Part shown: piece by piece, positions 53,296-61,458 of the stretch
Position numbering within the stretch: position 1 is the first letter of the stretch
How the letters are laid out: each line of letters opens with the position of its first letter
From: Thermococcus litoralis DSM 5473
Lineage (GTDB): Archaea > Methanobacteriota_B > Thermococci > Thermococcales > Thermococcaceae
Assembly: GCF_000246985.2 (NCBI RefSeq)
Contig: NC_022084.1
Location: 469,423-533,422, forward strand
Reading direction: 5' to 3'
DNA length: 64,000 nucleotides
Notes under the pieces: model-generated
Told to the model about the DNA's origin: nothing
Seen by the model: only the letters and a program-made list of their open reading frames with translations
Database searches by the model: none
Translations under genes and position numbers: made by a program

Positions 53296-53514
53296 ATGCT
53301 CAAGCTCAAGATCTACCAGGAAGATGGTGTTTGGTGTGTGGAAGATCCCGCAGGCTACGTCGTTGGGTGTGGTAACACAATAGCAGAGGCTTTCAAGGAT
53401 TTCGGTGAGAATCTAGAAGCAGCTATCGAGGAATACGTTGAGGACGATGATCTTGACAAATTCCATATTTCTGCAATAGCCCTCCGCCATGCCCTCCTCG
53501 ATTGGCCGAGGTGA
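53296..53514 (+). CDS. Small HicB-like protein (orphan)
   Basis: 72 residues from ATG 53296 with AAGGTGATCC upstream. LKIYQEDGVWCVEDPAGYVV, then GCGNTIAEAFKDFGENLEAA and IEEYVED, matches the HicB fold and resembles the C-terminal part of the long HicB-like protein at 45669-46697. No HicA lies beside it. It could be a spare antitoxin or a regulator of the integrase that follows. Confidence 0.7.
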   Translation: MLKLKIYQEDGVWCVEDPAGYVVGCGNTIAEAFKDFGENLEAAIEEYVEDDDLDKFHISAIALRHALLDWPR

Positions 53515-53564
53515 CTCAACATGCATATATATCATAATAATGTATATGAGTTTGGTGAAAAGTT

Positions 53565-53837
53565 GTGGAGCAAAAGCCCAAAGTGGCCACTGATAGGAGA
53601 GGCTCTCACAGAGGAGAAAAGCATCAAAAAAGGCGAAAGACACGCTTACATATCAGCATTGATGAGGAGGTGGTCGGTGCCATGGAGAGGATGAACATTA
53701 ATAAATCAGAATTCTTCAACAGCGTTGCGAGATGGGTGTTCTTGGGAGAAGAAATTCCAGAAATCATTGTAAAGTTAGAATGGTGCGGTGGCCGGGATTT
53801 GAACCCGGGTCACCGGCTTGGAAGGCCGGTGTCCTAG
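53565..53837 (+). CDS. SSV-type integrase, N-terminal fragment int(N)
   Basis: Starts at GTG 53565 (GGTGAAA upstream). The N-terminus is basic and then RHH-like (TRLHISIDEEVVGAMERMNI, NKSEFFNSVARWVFLG). It then runs into the att repeat as WCGGRDLNPGHRLG and ends at a chance stop within the tRNA at 53837. Removing the element between the two repeats joins it in frame to 31318-32157, giving 357 residues. This N-terminal domain probably binds the att arms. Confidence 0.9.
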   Translation: MEQKPKVATDRRGSHRGEKHQKRRKTRLHISIDEEVVGAMERMNINKSEFFNSVARWVFLGEEIPEIIVKLEWCGGRDLNPGHRLGRPVS

Positions 53838-53858
53838 ACCAGGCTAGACTACCACCGC
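53781..53858 (-). tRNA. tRNA-Gly(TCC), integration target (attR)
   Basis: Intact minus-strand cloverleaf with acceptor GCGGTGG/CCACCGC, anticodon loop CTTCCAA between CCGGC and GCCGG giving TCC, T-loop GTTCAAATC and an encoded CCA (53781-53783). Its 3' 44 bp (53781-53824) come from the element and repeat attL, so integration restores the tRNA. Confidence 0.96.
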
Positions 53859-53912
53859 ATGCCAGCTGTTTTAACATGAGTGGATTTGGATTTATAAAGT
53901 TTGCGATGAGGG

Positions 53913-54781
53913 GGGCGTGTTTATAGTAACCTTTATTAGGGTTTTTGCTGAATTCTTTCAGGTGGTTGTCACGATCCCCAGATGGGATCACAAACTCAAA
54001 GACCCTGAAAGCGTGGCATTCACAATCCTTGACATTTTAGCAGACTTCGAATCAGAAGGAAAACTGAAGAACCTGCCAAAATCCAAAAAATTTCCAGTAA
54101 AAACAATACTGGCAATACTCCTCTTTAAACAATACTACAACCTACCCCTCAGAGACGCCCAGCACTACGGCAGAAAATTCTTCGGAGCAAACATTCACTA
54201 CTCAACCCTCCACAACTGGGAGAAAAAACTGAACCTCGAAGAACTGACAAACCACCTCCTGAAAAAACTCCAGAAATTACCCTACGCCAGCACTCAAGCA
54301 GACTCAACCATTATCACAAATAAAAAAAGGACAGGATAGAAGTTCAGGCAATAACGAGAATCCTGCCGGGTTTACTGTATCCGGTTGCTGTGAAGATCAC
54401 GACTTCTGAGAACGAGCTGATTGAACTCCTGCCGGAGGGTTCTGGGAATTTTTATGCTGATGGGGCTTATGATTCAAAGAAAGTTCTGAACACTGTGGTG
54501 GAAAAGGGTTATCGGCCGATTGTTAAGAAAACTAAGAACCCTCCAGGTGGTTTTGGCAGTAAGAAGAGAGACAGTGTGTTTTCTGAAAAAGAGTACGGGC
54601 ATAGGAATCCTCATGAGGGGTTCTGGGGTGCGTTTACAACGTGGTTTGGCAGTAGAATCCCCTGTTTTCTGAAAAAGACTACTGTAACCCGAATTTTGCT
54701 TGGGGTAATGTGTTATGGTCTGAAAATCCTCCTCAGAGTCAAATACTGTTTAAATAACAGGGGGTGAAACTAAACACGCCC
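53913..54781 (+). mobile_element. Insertion sequence, copy 2 (869 bp)
   Basis: Same ends as copy 1 (GGGCGTGTTTA ... TAAACACGCCC). A 9-bp direct repeat CGATGAGGG flanks it at 53904-53912 and 54782-54790. It is inserted 54 bp outside the tRNA-Gly gene and about 75 bp upstream of the thiamine-binding protein gene, close to that promoter. It differs from copy 1 by scattered substitutions and one extra A in the internal A-run. Confidence 0.9.
53917..54767 (+). pseudogene. DDE transposase of IS copy 2, two overlapping frames
   Basis: The first frame ends at TAG near 54339, just after TNKKRTG. The second (to 54767) carries FYADGAYDSKK and HRNPHEGFWGAF. Here the A-run is seven bases, so a single -1 slip would join the frames (NKKKDRIEVQAITRILPG). 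This is the arrangement of programmed frameshifting or polymerase slippage, so this copy may still make full-length transposase, unlike copy 1. It could equally be a simple mutation. Confidence 0.75.
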
Positions 54782-54792
54782 CGATGAGGGAA

Positions 54793-54806
54793 GATTTTTT
54801 AAACCC
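54793..54806 (+). promoter_or_regulatory. Putative promoter of the thiamine-binding protein gene
   Basis: A TATA-like ATTTTTTAAACC lies about 55 bp before ATG 54857 and only 12 bp after the right end of IS copy 2. The insertion therefore sits just upstream of this promoter and may have removed or replaced upstream control sequence. Confidence 0.4.
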
Positions 54807-54856
54807 TCCCTAGAACACAGTTTTGGAAGAATAGAAATGGGTTTTAGGTGATGAGC

Positions 54857-55930
54857 ATGAAGAGGTTCGCGGTTATTTTGGGGCTTCTCTTGATAGCAAC
54901 AACCCTTGGATGCATTACGCAGAGTCAAACATCAACAGAGAGCACGGTAAAAGAAGAGCAAAAGCTTGTTATCTATTCCTACGACAGCTTTGAATACCTA
55001 GCAAGTGAAGTAATTCCAAAATTTGAAGAGAAATACGGAGTTAAAGTTGAACTCCAGCTCATTGGAGATGCTGGAGAGGTTTTAAACAGGTTAATCCTGG
55101 AAAAAGATAACCCAAGAGCCGATCTAGTTATAGGAATAGACAACAGTCTTTTAGCAAAGGCAATCGAAGCTGGAATACTAGAACCTTACAAACCAGAGAA
55201 CATAAACCTCGTCCCAGAAAATCTCATCTTTGACCCAACGTTTCACCTAACCCCCTATGATTACGGATATATTGCAATAAACTACAGGGAGGATATGGTG
55301 CAAAATCCCCCAAAGAGTCTTGAAGACCTCACAAAACCGGAGTGGAAAGGAAAGCTCGTTATTGAAGATCCTAGGACGTCTTCTCCAGGAGCTGCATTTT
55401 TATTGTGGACAATAGCAGTATATGGAGATGATGGATATCTCTACTACTGGGAGAAGCTTAAGGAAAATGACGTCCACATAGTTAAAGGATGGACAGAAGC
55501 TTGGACAGCTTTTATGAACGGTGAATTCCCTCTGGTGCTTAGCTACGCTACATCACCAGCTGCAACAGTCTATTACGACAACATAACCTACGTTAAAGCT
55601 ATAGCCTTCGAAGAGGGCAACTACATGCAGATAGAGGGAGCAGGAATAGTAAAAGGTGCAAAGAACAAAGAGCTGGCAAAGAAGTTCATAGAGTTCATGC
55701 TCACAGAAGACTTCCAAAGTGCTATTCCCACCAACCAGTGGATGTATCCCGTAAACCCAAACGTTGAACTGCCAGAAGTGTTTAAATATGCCCTTCAACC
55801 AGAAGAGATAAAACCTGTAACCCTCGACCCAGAATACGTAAAGGAGAACTTCGAACGCTGGATTAAGGAATGGACGGCTCTAATGGTAGAAGGAAAGAGC
55901 CCAGAAGAGATAATATCTTCAAGGGGATGA
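54857..55930 (+). CDS. tbpA: Thiamine ABC transporter substrate-binding lipoprotein
   Basis: 357 residues from ATG 54857 (AGGTGATGAGC upstream). The lipobox is LIATTLGC (Cys19), then a Thr/Ser linker and a type 2 periplasmic-binding fold. Segments LVIYSYDSFEYLASEVIPKF, RADLVIGIDNSLLAKAIEAG, TPYDYGYIAINY and EDPRTSSPGAAFLLWTIAVY are typical of ThiB/TbpA. It delivers thiamine or a phosphate ester to the permease encoded convergently at 56926-58557. Its 3' end overlaps the ATPase gene by 12 bases. Confidence 0.88.
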   Translation: MKRFAVILGLLLIATTLGCITQSQTSTESTVKEEQKLVIYSYDSFEYLASEVIPKFEEKYGVKVELQLIGDAGEVLNRLILEKDNPRADLVIGIDNSLLAKAIEAGILEPYKPENINLVPENLIFDPTFHLTPYDYGYIAINYREDMVQNPPKSLEDLTKPEWKGKLVIEDPRTSSPGAAFLLWTIAVYGDDGYLYYWEKLKENDVHIVKGWTEAWTAFMNGEFPLVLSYATSPAATVYYDNITYVKAIAFEEGNYMQIEGAGIVKGAKNKELAKKFIEFMLTEDFQSAIPTNQWMYPVNPNVELPEVFKYALQPEEIKPVTLDPEYVKENFERWIKEWTALMVEGKSPEEIISSRG

Positions 55931-56932
55931 GCTAAGTATTGAAAAGCTTTTTACTTTTATTCCAACTTTTTTTGGTATCTTTTCAATTGAAAAGGGGATC
56001 TCATCCAAGAATCTTTCTGCGATTATAATCTTGCCCTCCACATCAATCTTGAGCCGTATTCTACCCGGGAGCAGTTCGTAGTCCACTATTTCTCCCATGT
56101 CTCCCTCTTCGATATAAACGCTCTCCGGCCTGAAGAATATCTTTACTCTCCCTTCCGTTTTAACTTCAAAGCAAAGGTTCCCAACATATGCTTTTCCCTC
56201 TTCTGCGTTAACCTCTAAAATGTTAGAAAGACCTAAAAACCTGGCTACAAACTCATTTTTTGGGTTGTAGTAGAGATCCAATGGATTCCCAATCTGCTCT
56301 ATCTTTCCAACGCTCATAACGGCTATCCTATCACTTATTGCCATAGATTCCTCCTGATCATGCGTTACGTAGATTGTAGTTATTCCAAGCTCTTTTTGGA
56401 TTCTTTTTATTTCTCCCCTAAGCCTTTCTCTTATTTTTGCATCGAGATTGGAAAGGGGTTCATCTAAAAGCAAAAGCTGGGGTTCTATCACCAAAGCCCT
56501 TGCCAGTGCAACTCTCTGCTGCTGACCGCCGCTCAGCTGCTCGGGGTAACGGTCTTCAAATCCCTTCAAACCCACAAGCTCAAGAGCCCATGAGACTCGT
56601 CTTTTAATCTCTTCCTTAGAGAGCTTTCTGAGCTTTAAACCGAAGGAGATGTTGTCATAAACCGTCATATGCGGAAAGAGAGCATAATCCTGAAAGACAA
56701 TGCCTATGTTCCTTTCATATGGAGGAACATCGTTCATAACGGTATCATTAAAGTATATCTTCCCTTTGTCCGGCTTCTCAAAACCAGCTATTATTCTAAG
56801 TGTTGTTGTCTTTCCACAGCCACTCGGGCCGAGCAAGGTTAAAAACTCTCCCGGTTTTGCCTCTAGGGAAGGAATATCAAGCCTGAAACCCGCCTGCTTA
56901 AACTCTATGTCCTCAAGTCTTAACCTCACCAT
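55919..56932 (-). CDS. ABC transporter ATP-binding protein, thiamine/iron type
   Basis: 337 residues. Walker A GPSGCGKTTTLR (about 34-45), Q-loop FQDYALFPHMTVYDN, signature LSGGQQQRVALARAL, Walker B LLLLDEPLSNLD and a switch His in THDQEE are all intact. A C-terminal regulatory TOBE-like domain follows (about 240-337). It overlaps the permease gene by seven bases and converges on the binding-protein gene, completing the transporter. Confidence 0.92.
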   Translation of the reverse strand: MVRLRLEDIEFKQAGFRLDIPSLEAKPGEFLTLLGPSGCGKTTTLRIIAGFEKPDKGKIYFNDTVMNDVPPYERNIGIVFQDYALFPHMTVYDNISFGLKLRKLSKEEIKRRVSWALELVGLKGFEDRYPEQLSGGQQQRVALARALVIEPQLLLLDEPLSNLDAKIRERLRGEIKRIQKELGITTIYVTHDQEESMAISDRIAVMSVGKIEQIGNPLDLYYNPKNEFVARFLGLSNILEVNAEEGKAYVGNLCFEVKTEGRVKIFFRPESVYIEEGDMGEIVDYELLPGRIRLKIDVEGKIIIAERFLDEIPFSIEKIPKKVGIKVKSFSILSSSP

Positions 56933-58557
56933 ACCTCCTCACCCGTTCTCTCAATTAGAATAAAGGTTATTGTGCTGACCAGCATTAAAATAACGGACAT
57001 TGCCGATGCCGGGCCGAACTGCCGCGAGCCTAAAAAGCGGTATATTGCAATTGTTATCGTCGTGTACTCGGGCTTATATATCATGTAGGTAGCTCCAAGC
57101 TCGGCTATGCTCATCGCAAAAGCAAATATCGCTCCCACTACTATGCCCCCAAAAGCGAGGGGAAGCTCAACTTTCAAGAATGCTTTGAGTTCGTTGGCTC
57201 CCAAGCTCATGGCGGCTTCCTTTAGGCTGGGCTTTATCTTCTTCAGCACCGTGGAGATTGCTCTTAGAACAAAGGGGTAGGCAATAATCGTGTGTGCAAA
57301 GACTATCAGATACCAGGTGCCTAAAAGGTTCAGAGGAGGTTTGTGGAAAGCCCTTATGTATCCTAAGCCAAGGGTTATTGCAGAAGAAGCCAAAGGCAGC
57401 ATCACAAGAGCATCAAAGATGTTTTTGCCCCCAAATTCCCATCTGTACATTATGTAAGCAATGCTCAAGGCCAAAAGTACCGAAAAGATCACCGTAGAGA
57501 ACCCAAAGAAAAGGGAATTTCTAATTGCCGTTATGCTGTTTGCGCCGAATATAGGGTTGTACTCCGGAGAGAAAACCCTTCTGTACCACTCAAGTGTAAA
57601 CCTGCCCCCATAAGTAAACGAGTGGTAAACAACAGCTATTAGGGGAGATAAAATAAAAAGGAACACTACGCTGGAATAGACAGCTATTAATGCCCCTTTT
57701 ATGCTCAAAAGTTCTCTCAGGGTCAGGGACACTGGCTTTCTAAATACTCTCTGCTCCTCCGCTTTTGCGTAAAGATCAAGGCTTTTTAGGTAGAGGTACA
57801 TAAAAACAAAACTCAGCGAAATTTGGATTATGGCCAAAACTGCTCCCGTTTTGAAGTCTAAAAGGGTCATTATCGCCGTGAAGATATCAACTTCTATGGT
57901 CGCATACTGATACCCTCCGAGGATCAGAGGAATTGAAAAGCTCAAAAAGCAGAAGACAAAGGTCAGCATTGAAGAAGCAAATATCGCCGGCATGAGCATC
58001 GGCAATGTGACTTTTCTAAAGAGGGTAAATCCTCTTGCCCCCAAACTTAGAGCAGCTTCTTCGTAGTGGGGGTTTATACGTTGCCAAAGCGAGGAAACCA
58101 TCCTCACGACCACGGGAAAATTGTAGAATGCGTGAGCCAAAATTATTGCCTTCCATGAGTAGAGAATTCCTGGATCCCTTCCAATCAGCTGTGCAATTAC
58201 TCCAGATCGCCCAAATAGGAGTATAAAGCCCAAGGCAACCATGATGCTAGGCATTACAAAGGGAACCGTTAGAAGGGCTTTTAAAATTCCCTTGCCTGGG
58301 AAGTCATATTTTGCAAAGATATACGCCCCAGGTAACCCCAACAACAGTGTTAAGAGTGTAGAGGCAAGTGCCTGCCAAAAAGTGAAAAATACAACCCTTC
58401 TGTGATAGCTGTTTGAGATTACCTGGAGAATATACTTCAGCGTAATCCCGTTATCCCACAAACCCTCCTTTAATATGCTCATTAGAGGGAAATAAAAGAA
58501 CATGAAGAGGAAAACAAGAGGTAGGAAAACTATGAAGTTTCTCCACTTCATTCTCAT
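56926..58557 (-). CDS. ABC transporter permease, ThiP-like fused two-domain
   Basis: 543 residues with about twelve membrane helices in two homologous halves. Each half has an EAA-type loop facing the ATPase: EEAALSLGARGFTLFRKVTL (about 170) and KEAAMSLGANELKAFLKVEL (about 450). Such fused permeases serve ThiBPQ thiamine and ferric-iron transporters; the neighbouring ThiB-type protein favours thiamine. First gene of the leftward pair. Confidence 0.9.
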   Translation of the reverse strand: MRMKWRNFIVFLPLVFLFMFFYFPLMSILKEGLWDNGITLKYILQVISNSYHRRVVFFTFWQALASTLLTLLLGLPGAYIFAKYDFPGKGILKALLTVPFVMPSIMVALGFILLFGRSGVIAQLIGRDPGILYSWKAIILAHAFYNFPVVVRMVSSLWQRINPHYEEAALSLGARGFTLFRKVTLPMLMPAIFASSMLTFVFCFLSFSIPLILGGYQYATIEVDIFTAIMTLLDFKTGAVLAIIQISLSFVFMYLYLKSLDLYAKAEEQRVFRKPVSLTLRELLSIKGALIAVYSSVVFLFILSPLIAVVYHSFTYGGRFTLEWYRRVFSPEYNPIFGANSITAIRNSLFFGFSTVIFSVLLALSIAYIMYRWEFGGKNIFDALVMLPLASSAITLGLGYIRAFHKPPLNLLGTWYLIVFAHTIIAYPFVLRAISTVLKKIKPSLKEAAMSLGANELKAFLKVELPLAFGGIVVGAIFAFAMSIAELGATYMIYKPEYTTITIAIYRFLGSRQFGPASAMSVILMLVSTITFILIERTGEEVW

Positions 58558-58580
58558 CGGATTTAATGAGTTATATGGTT

Positions 58581-59540
58581 TTATAAGTCTGTTGTCCAGT
58601 AGGCTAAACCAATATGCCTATCAGCTCCACCGTAATACAGCAAAATCTTGTTCTCGTGTTCCACCATGCCTTCAACAAAGACGACATTATTAACGTGGCC
58701 ATAAAGCTCCCATTCATACTCCGGAACCATTAGTGGGGTTTCAGTCCTTGCAACAACCTTATCTGGGTATTCTTTATCGAAAATTACAACTCCCACTTTG
58801 TACTTTAACTTATCTCCATATCTGCCAGCGCTATTGTAAATCAAAGCTATTCCATAGCTAGTCTCAAACAAAGGTGGGCCAGGTTCAACCAGAACGTTAT
58901 CGAAGTATCCTTCTCTTGGAGATAGCACAGGCTCTTTCATGTACTCCCAGTTGACCAAGTCCTTTGAAACTGCCATCCAGATATTTGAATCGCCAAAATA
59001 CATCAAGTAGTTTCCCTTAAAATTGCCTTTTTCAAGCTTTTTTGGCAAGATTGCGCCGCTTTTTGTCCAACCTTTGATGTTGTTCTTTTTGTACTCAAAA
59101 CCTTCAAAAATTGGCCCGTGTTTCTTCCATGTTAGCATATTCTTTGAGGTCGCCAGACACAACCTCGCTGTTTTACCATCGTAACCGGTGTAAGTCATAT
59201 AGTACGTCTTACCAACCTTCACTATCCTTGGATCTTCAACACCAACACTTTCCCACTTGTATTCGGGTTCAATTATTGGTTCTGGATGTCTAAAAAAGTT
59301 AATGCCATCGTAACTTATTGCAAGCCCAATCCTGCCCGTCAGCTTATCTTCTTTGGATTCTGCTCTGTAAAGCATTACTATCCTGTCCTTCTCTTTAATA
59401 ACCGCAGGATTGTAAGTGTTTCTTGAATCAAAACCTTCTCTAGAGGGAGACAAAATAGGCTGAGGAATCTTTTTTGGAGGCTTTATGTCAATTTTGTTCC
59501 CTTCTATTTTGATAATCTTTTCAAATATCTCGCTCTTCAA
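58581..59540 (-). CDS. GH130-family glycoside phosphorylase
   Basis: About 319 residues if started at TTG 59540, which has AAGGAGG at proper spacing; the frame stays open to an ATG at 59570, but that gives a longer overlap and no ribosome site. Five-bladed-propeller motifs: SRNTYNPAVIKEKDRIVMLY, ESVGVEDPRIVKVGKTYYMT, WTKSGAILPKK and NVLVEPGPPLFET. GH130 enzymes phosphorolyse beta-mannosides or related bonds. It is co-directional with the glycosidase and isomerase-like genes upstream. Confidence 0.85.
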   Translation of the reverse strand: MKSEIFEKIIKIEGNKIDIKPPKKIPQPILSPSREGFDSRNTYNPAVIKEKDRIVMLYRAESKEDKLTGRIGLAISYDGINFFRHPEPIIEPEYKWESVGVEDPRIVKVGKTYYMTYTGYDGKTARLCLATSKNMLTWKKHGPIFEGFEYKKNNIKGWTKSGAILPKKLEKGNFKGNYLMYFGDSNIWMAVSKDLVNWEYMKEPVLSPREGYFDNVLVEPGPPLFETSYGIALIYNSAGRYGDKLKYKVGVVIFDKEYPDKVVARTETPLMVPEYEWELYGHVNNVVFVEGMVEHENKILLYYGGADRHIGLAYWTTDL

Positions 59541-61434
59541 ATCTAACAACCTCCTTCTCTTGAGATTCAATCAAGTATGCCTTCCTTCTAAACCTAACCA
59601 ACGCTGAAACCTTAAAGTTTTTGGGCAATAAGGGGGAAACAGTTAGTTCTTTTTCAGCTTTAAGACCTAACAGAGCTGTGAGAAGTGCAAATACACTCGC
59701 AGCACTCCACGCCTGTGGGGCATTTGCCCTAGGGCATAATAGTGGATATTCACTCTCAAGACCACTGAAGAGTTCTGGAAGCTGAGAATTGGGAAGGAAC
59801 TTTGCAGTTTTGAATATCGCCTCTGCAAGCATTCTTGCCTTTTCCTTTTCTCCAATTGATGCAAGTCCAATGGCAATTACTGCATTGTCGTGAGGCCATA
59901 TGCTACCATTGTGATAGCTAAATGGGTTATAGGCCTTTTCCTTTGAGCTGAGTGTTCTAATTCCCCATCCAGAGAACATGTCCTCCTCAAATAACCTTTC
60001 AGCTATTTTTTCTTGATGCTCAGCTATTCCGGTAAATAAGAGATGCCCCATGTTGGAAGAGACCACCTTAGATGGAACGTTGTCTCCATCTAGAGCAAGA
60101 GCATAGAAGCCATCGCACCAGAAATCCTTGTTAAATCTCTTCTTTAGTTCTTCTGCTTCCTTTTTGAGCATTTTTGGATCCAGTGAAGTCAGACCAAGTG
60201 AAGCTGCATCCATAAGTGCCTTATAGGCATATCCCTGCACTTCTACCAAGGCAACAGGTGGTTTAGTAGGGGTGCCCTCCTCAGTTGGAATGCCTTCCTT
60301 CGAGTCCTTCCATCCTTGATTAGCCAAGAGTCCTCCCTTATACCTTATGTATCCCCCACCTTCATCAAGTCTCCTCAAAATCCATTCCACCGCAGCAGTC
60401 AGATTTGGTTTGAGCCTTTCTATTAGCTCCCTATCACCAGTCCACCGAAGGTATTCAGCGGCTAAAATAACGTAGAGAGGGGTTGCATCTACGGTTCCGT
60501 AATAAGGAGCAAAAGGCATTTTTCTCGAATGAGACAACTCACCAAACCTAAACTCGTGGGGAATCTTGCCGGGCTCTTCTTCATTAAGTGGATTAAACTT
60601 CTTTCCCTGAATCTTGGCAAAGAATTTTAAAGTGCCTTCGGCATACTGGGGATAATATGGAAGCAGAAACCACGATGTGATAATGCTGTCTCTTCCAAAA
60701 GGACATGCATAATACGGAATACCAGCAAATGGAACCATTCCATAGTTGGTGTACGCTGTCAAGGCAGTTAGATCCTCAATAGCCCGCTCAAAAACTCTAT
60801 CAAGCCATGTTAAGTTCGTTGAGACAACATTTGGAAGCAAAAGAGGCTTTTCTGTCAAAAATATTTCAAGTCCTTCCTTCGAAATCTTGGGAATGAATTC
60901 AAGGTAGAGAGTCTCTTTCTCAAGGGGTTCTAGAGTAATCTCTGCAAATGCCAGTCCTTTTTCAGTTCTCATGTTTGTTTTGATCTTCAGATTTCTTTTG
61001 ATTTTATCTTTTCCAGTATAGGAATACTCATTTTCGTCTCCAAGAGAGCTCTTGATCCTGCGTCTAATTTTTTGTCCTCCGAATTTTCTAACTTCAAAAA
61101 TATCTTCTATTGGAACTTTAAAGGAGTACTCCACTCTAAGGTGCACCTTCCTCTTTGAGGTATTGTAGAACTGAAGTTCTTCTCTATATGCCCAGTTGTC
61201 CTTTATTTCTCGCTTTCTCAACAGAACTACTTCATCTTCTATGGAAAAATGAGAATATGCCTTTCTCGGGCCATCCTGAGAGCTTCCTATGAGCACGCTG
61301 TTCTTATCTAACTTGAGCTTCACTCCCTTTAGAAAGCGAGTGTCAAAGATATAAAAACCATCATAGCCATCTTTCATATCTCCATTTTGTCTCGTAACGG
61401 CAAAAGCCCCGTTATAAGAGAGAATAACTGACAT
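59521..61434 (-). CDS. Debranching-enzyme-type (alpha,alpha-toroid) glycosidase
   Basis: 637 residues. An N-terminal beta-sandwich (about 1-205) of the glycogen-debranching N-terminal type is followed by a six-hairpin toroid. Toroid motifs include YYACPFGRDSIITSWFLLPY, then APYYGTVDATPLYVILAAEY, KPPVALVEVQGYAYKALMDA and FSYHNGSIWPHDNAVIAIGL. Related proteins are annotated as amylo-alpha-1,6-glucosidases, but several act on other glycosides, so the substrate is uncertain. Leftward sugar operon. Confidence 0.8.
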   Translation of the reverse strand: MSVILSYNGAFAVTRQNGDMKDGYDGFYIFDTRFLKGVKLKLDKNSVLIGSSQDGPRKAYSHFSIEDEVVLLRKREIKDNWAYREELQFYNTSKRKVHLRVEYSFKVPIEDIFEVRKFGGQKIRRRIKSSLGDENEYSYTGKDKIKRNLKIKTNMRTEKGLAFAEITLEPLEKETLYLEFIPKISKEGLEIFLTEKPLLLPNVVSTNLTWLDRVFERAIEDLTALTAYTNYGMVPFAGIPYYACPFGRDSIITSWFLLPYYPQYAEGTLKFFAKIQGKKFNPLNEEEPGKIPHEFRFGELSHSRKMPFAPYYGTVDATPLYVILAAEYLRWTGDRELIERLKPNLTAAVEWILRRLDEGGGYIRYKGGLLANQGWKDSKEGIPTEEGTPTKPPVALVEVQGYAYKALMDAASLGLTSLDPKMLKKEAEELKKRFNKDFWCDGFYALALDGDNVPSKVVSSNMGHLLFTGIAEHQEKIAERLFEEDMFSGWGIRTLSSKEKAYNPFSYHNGSIWPHDNAVIAIGLASIGEKEKARMLAEAIFKTAKFLPNSQLPELFSGLESEYPLLCPRANAPQAWSAASVFALLTALLGLKAEKELTVSPLLPKNFKVSALVRFRRKAYLIESQEKEVVRFEERDI

Positions 61435-61458
61435 CCCTCAACCTCCAAAGAATTGAGA

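Larger units (their letters stand above)
31300..53824 (+). mobile_element. Integrated virus-like element in tRNA-Gly (about 22.5 kb)
   Basis: A 44-bp direct repeat (31300-31343 and 53781-53824) equals the 3' part of tRNA-Gly(TCC) and bounds the element. The intact tRNA is restored at the right end, and the left end keeps only the fragment. The integrase gene is split between the two ends, as in SSV-type integration. Cargo includes anchored surface proteins, a HerA/FtsK-type ATPase, many small DNA-binding proteins, a HicAB-like pair, a second recombinase and a predicted nuclease. Gene content resembles spindle-shaped viruses and TKV-type proviruses of Thermococcales. The link is by architecture, not database search. 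Confidence 0.9.

Noticed and set aside
31300..53824. Conjugative plasmid rather than virus-like origin of the element
   Set aside because: The only conjugation-like protein is the P-loop ATPase. No relaxase or VirD4-like coupling protein was seen, while anchored surface proteins and small hydrophobic proteins fit a virus better. It is not fully excluded.
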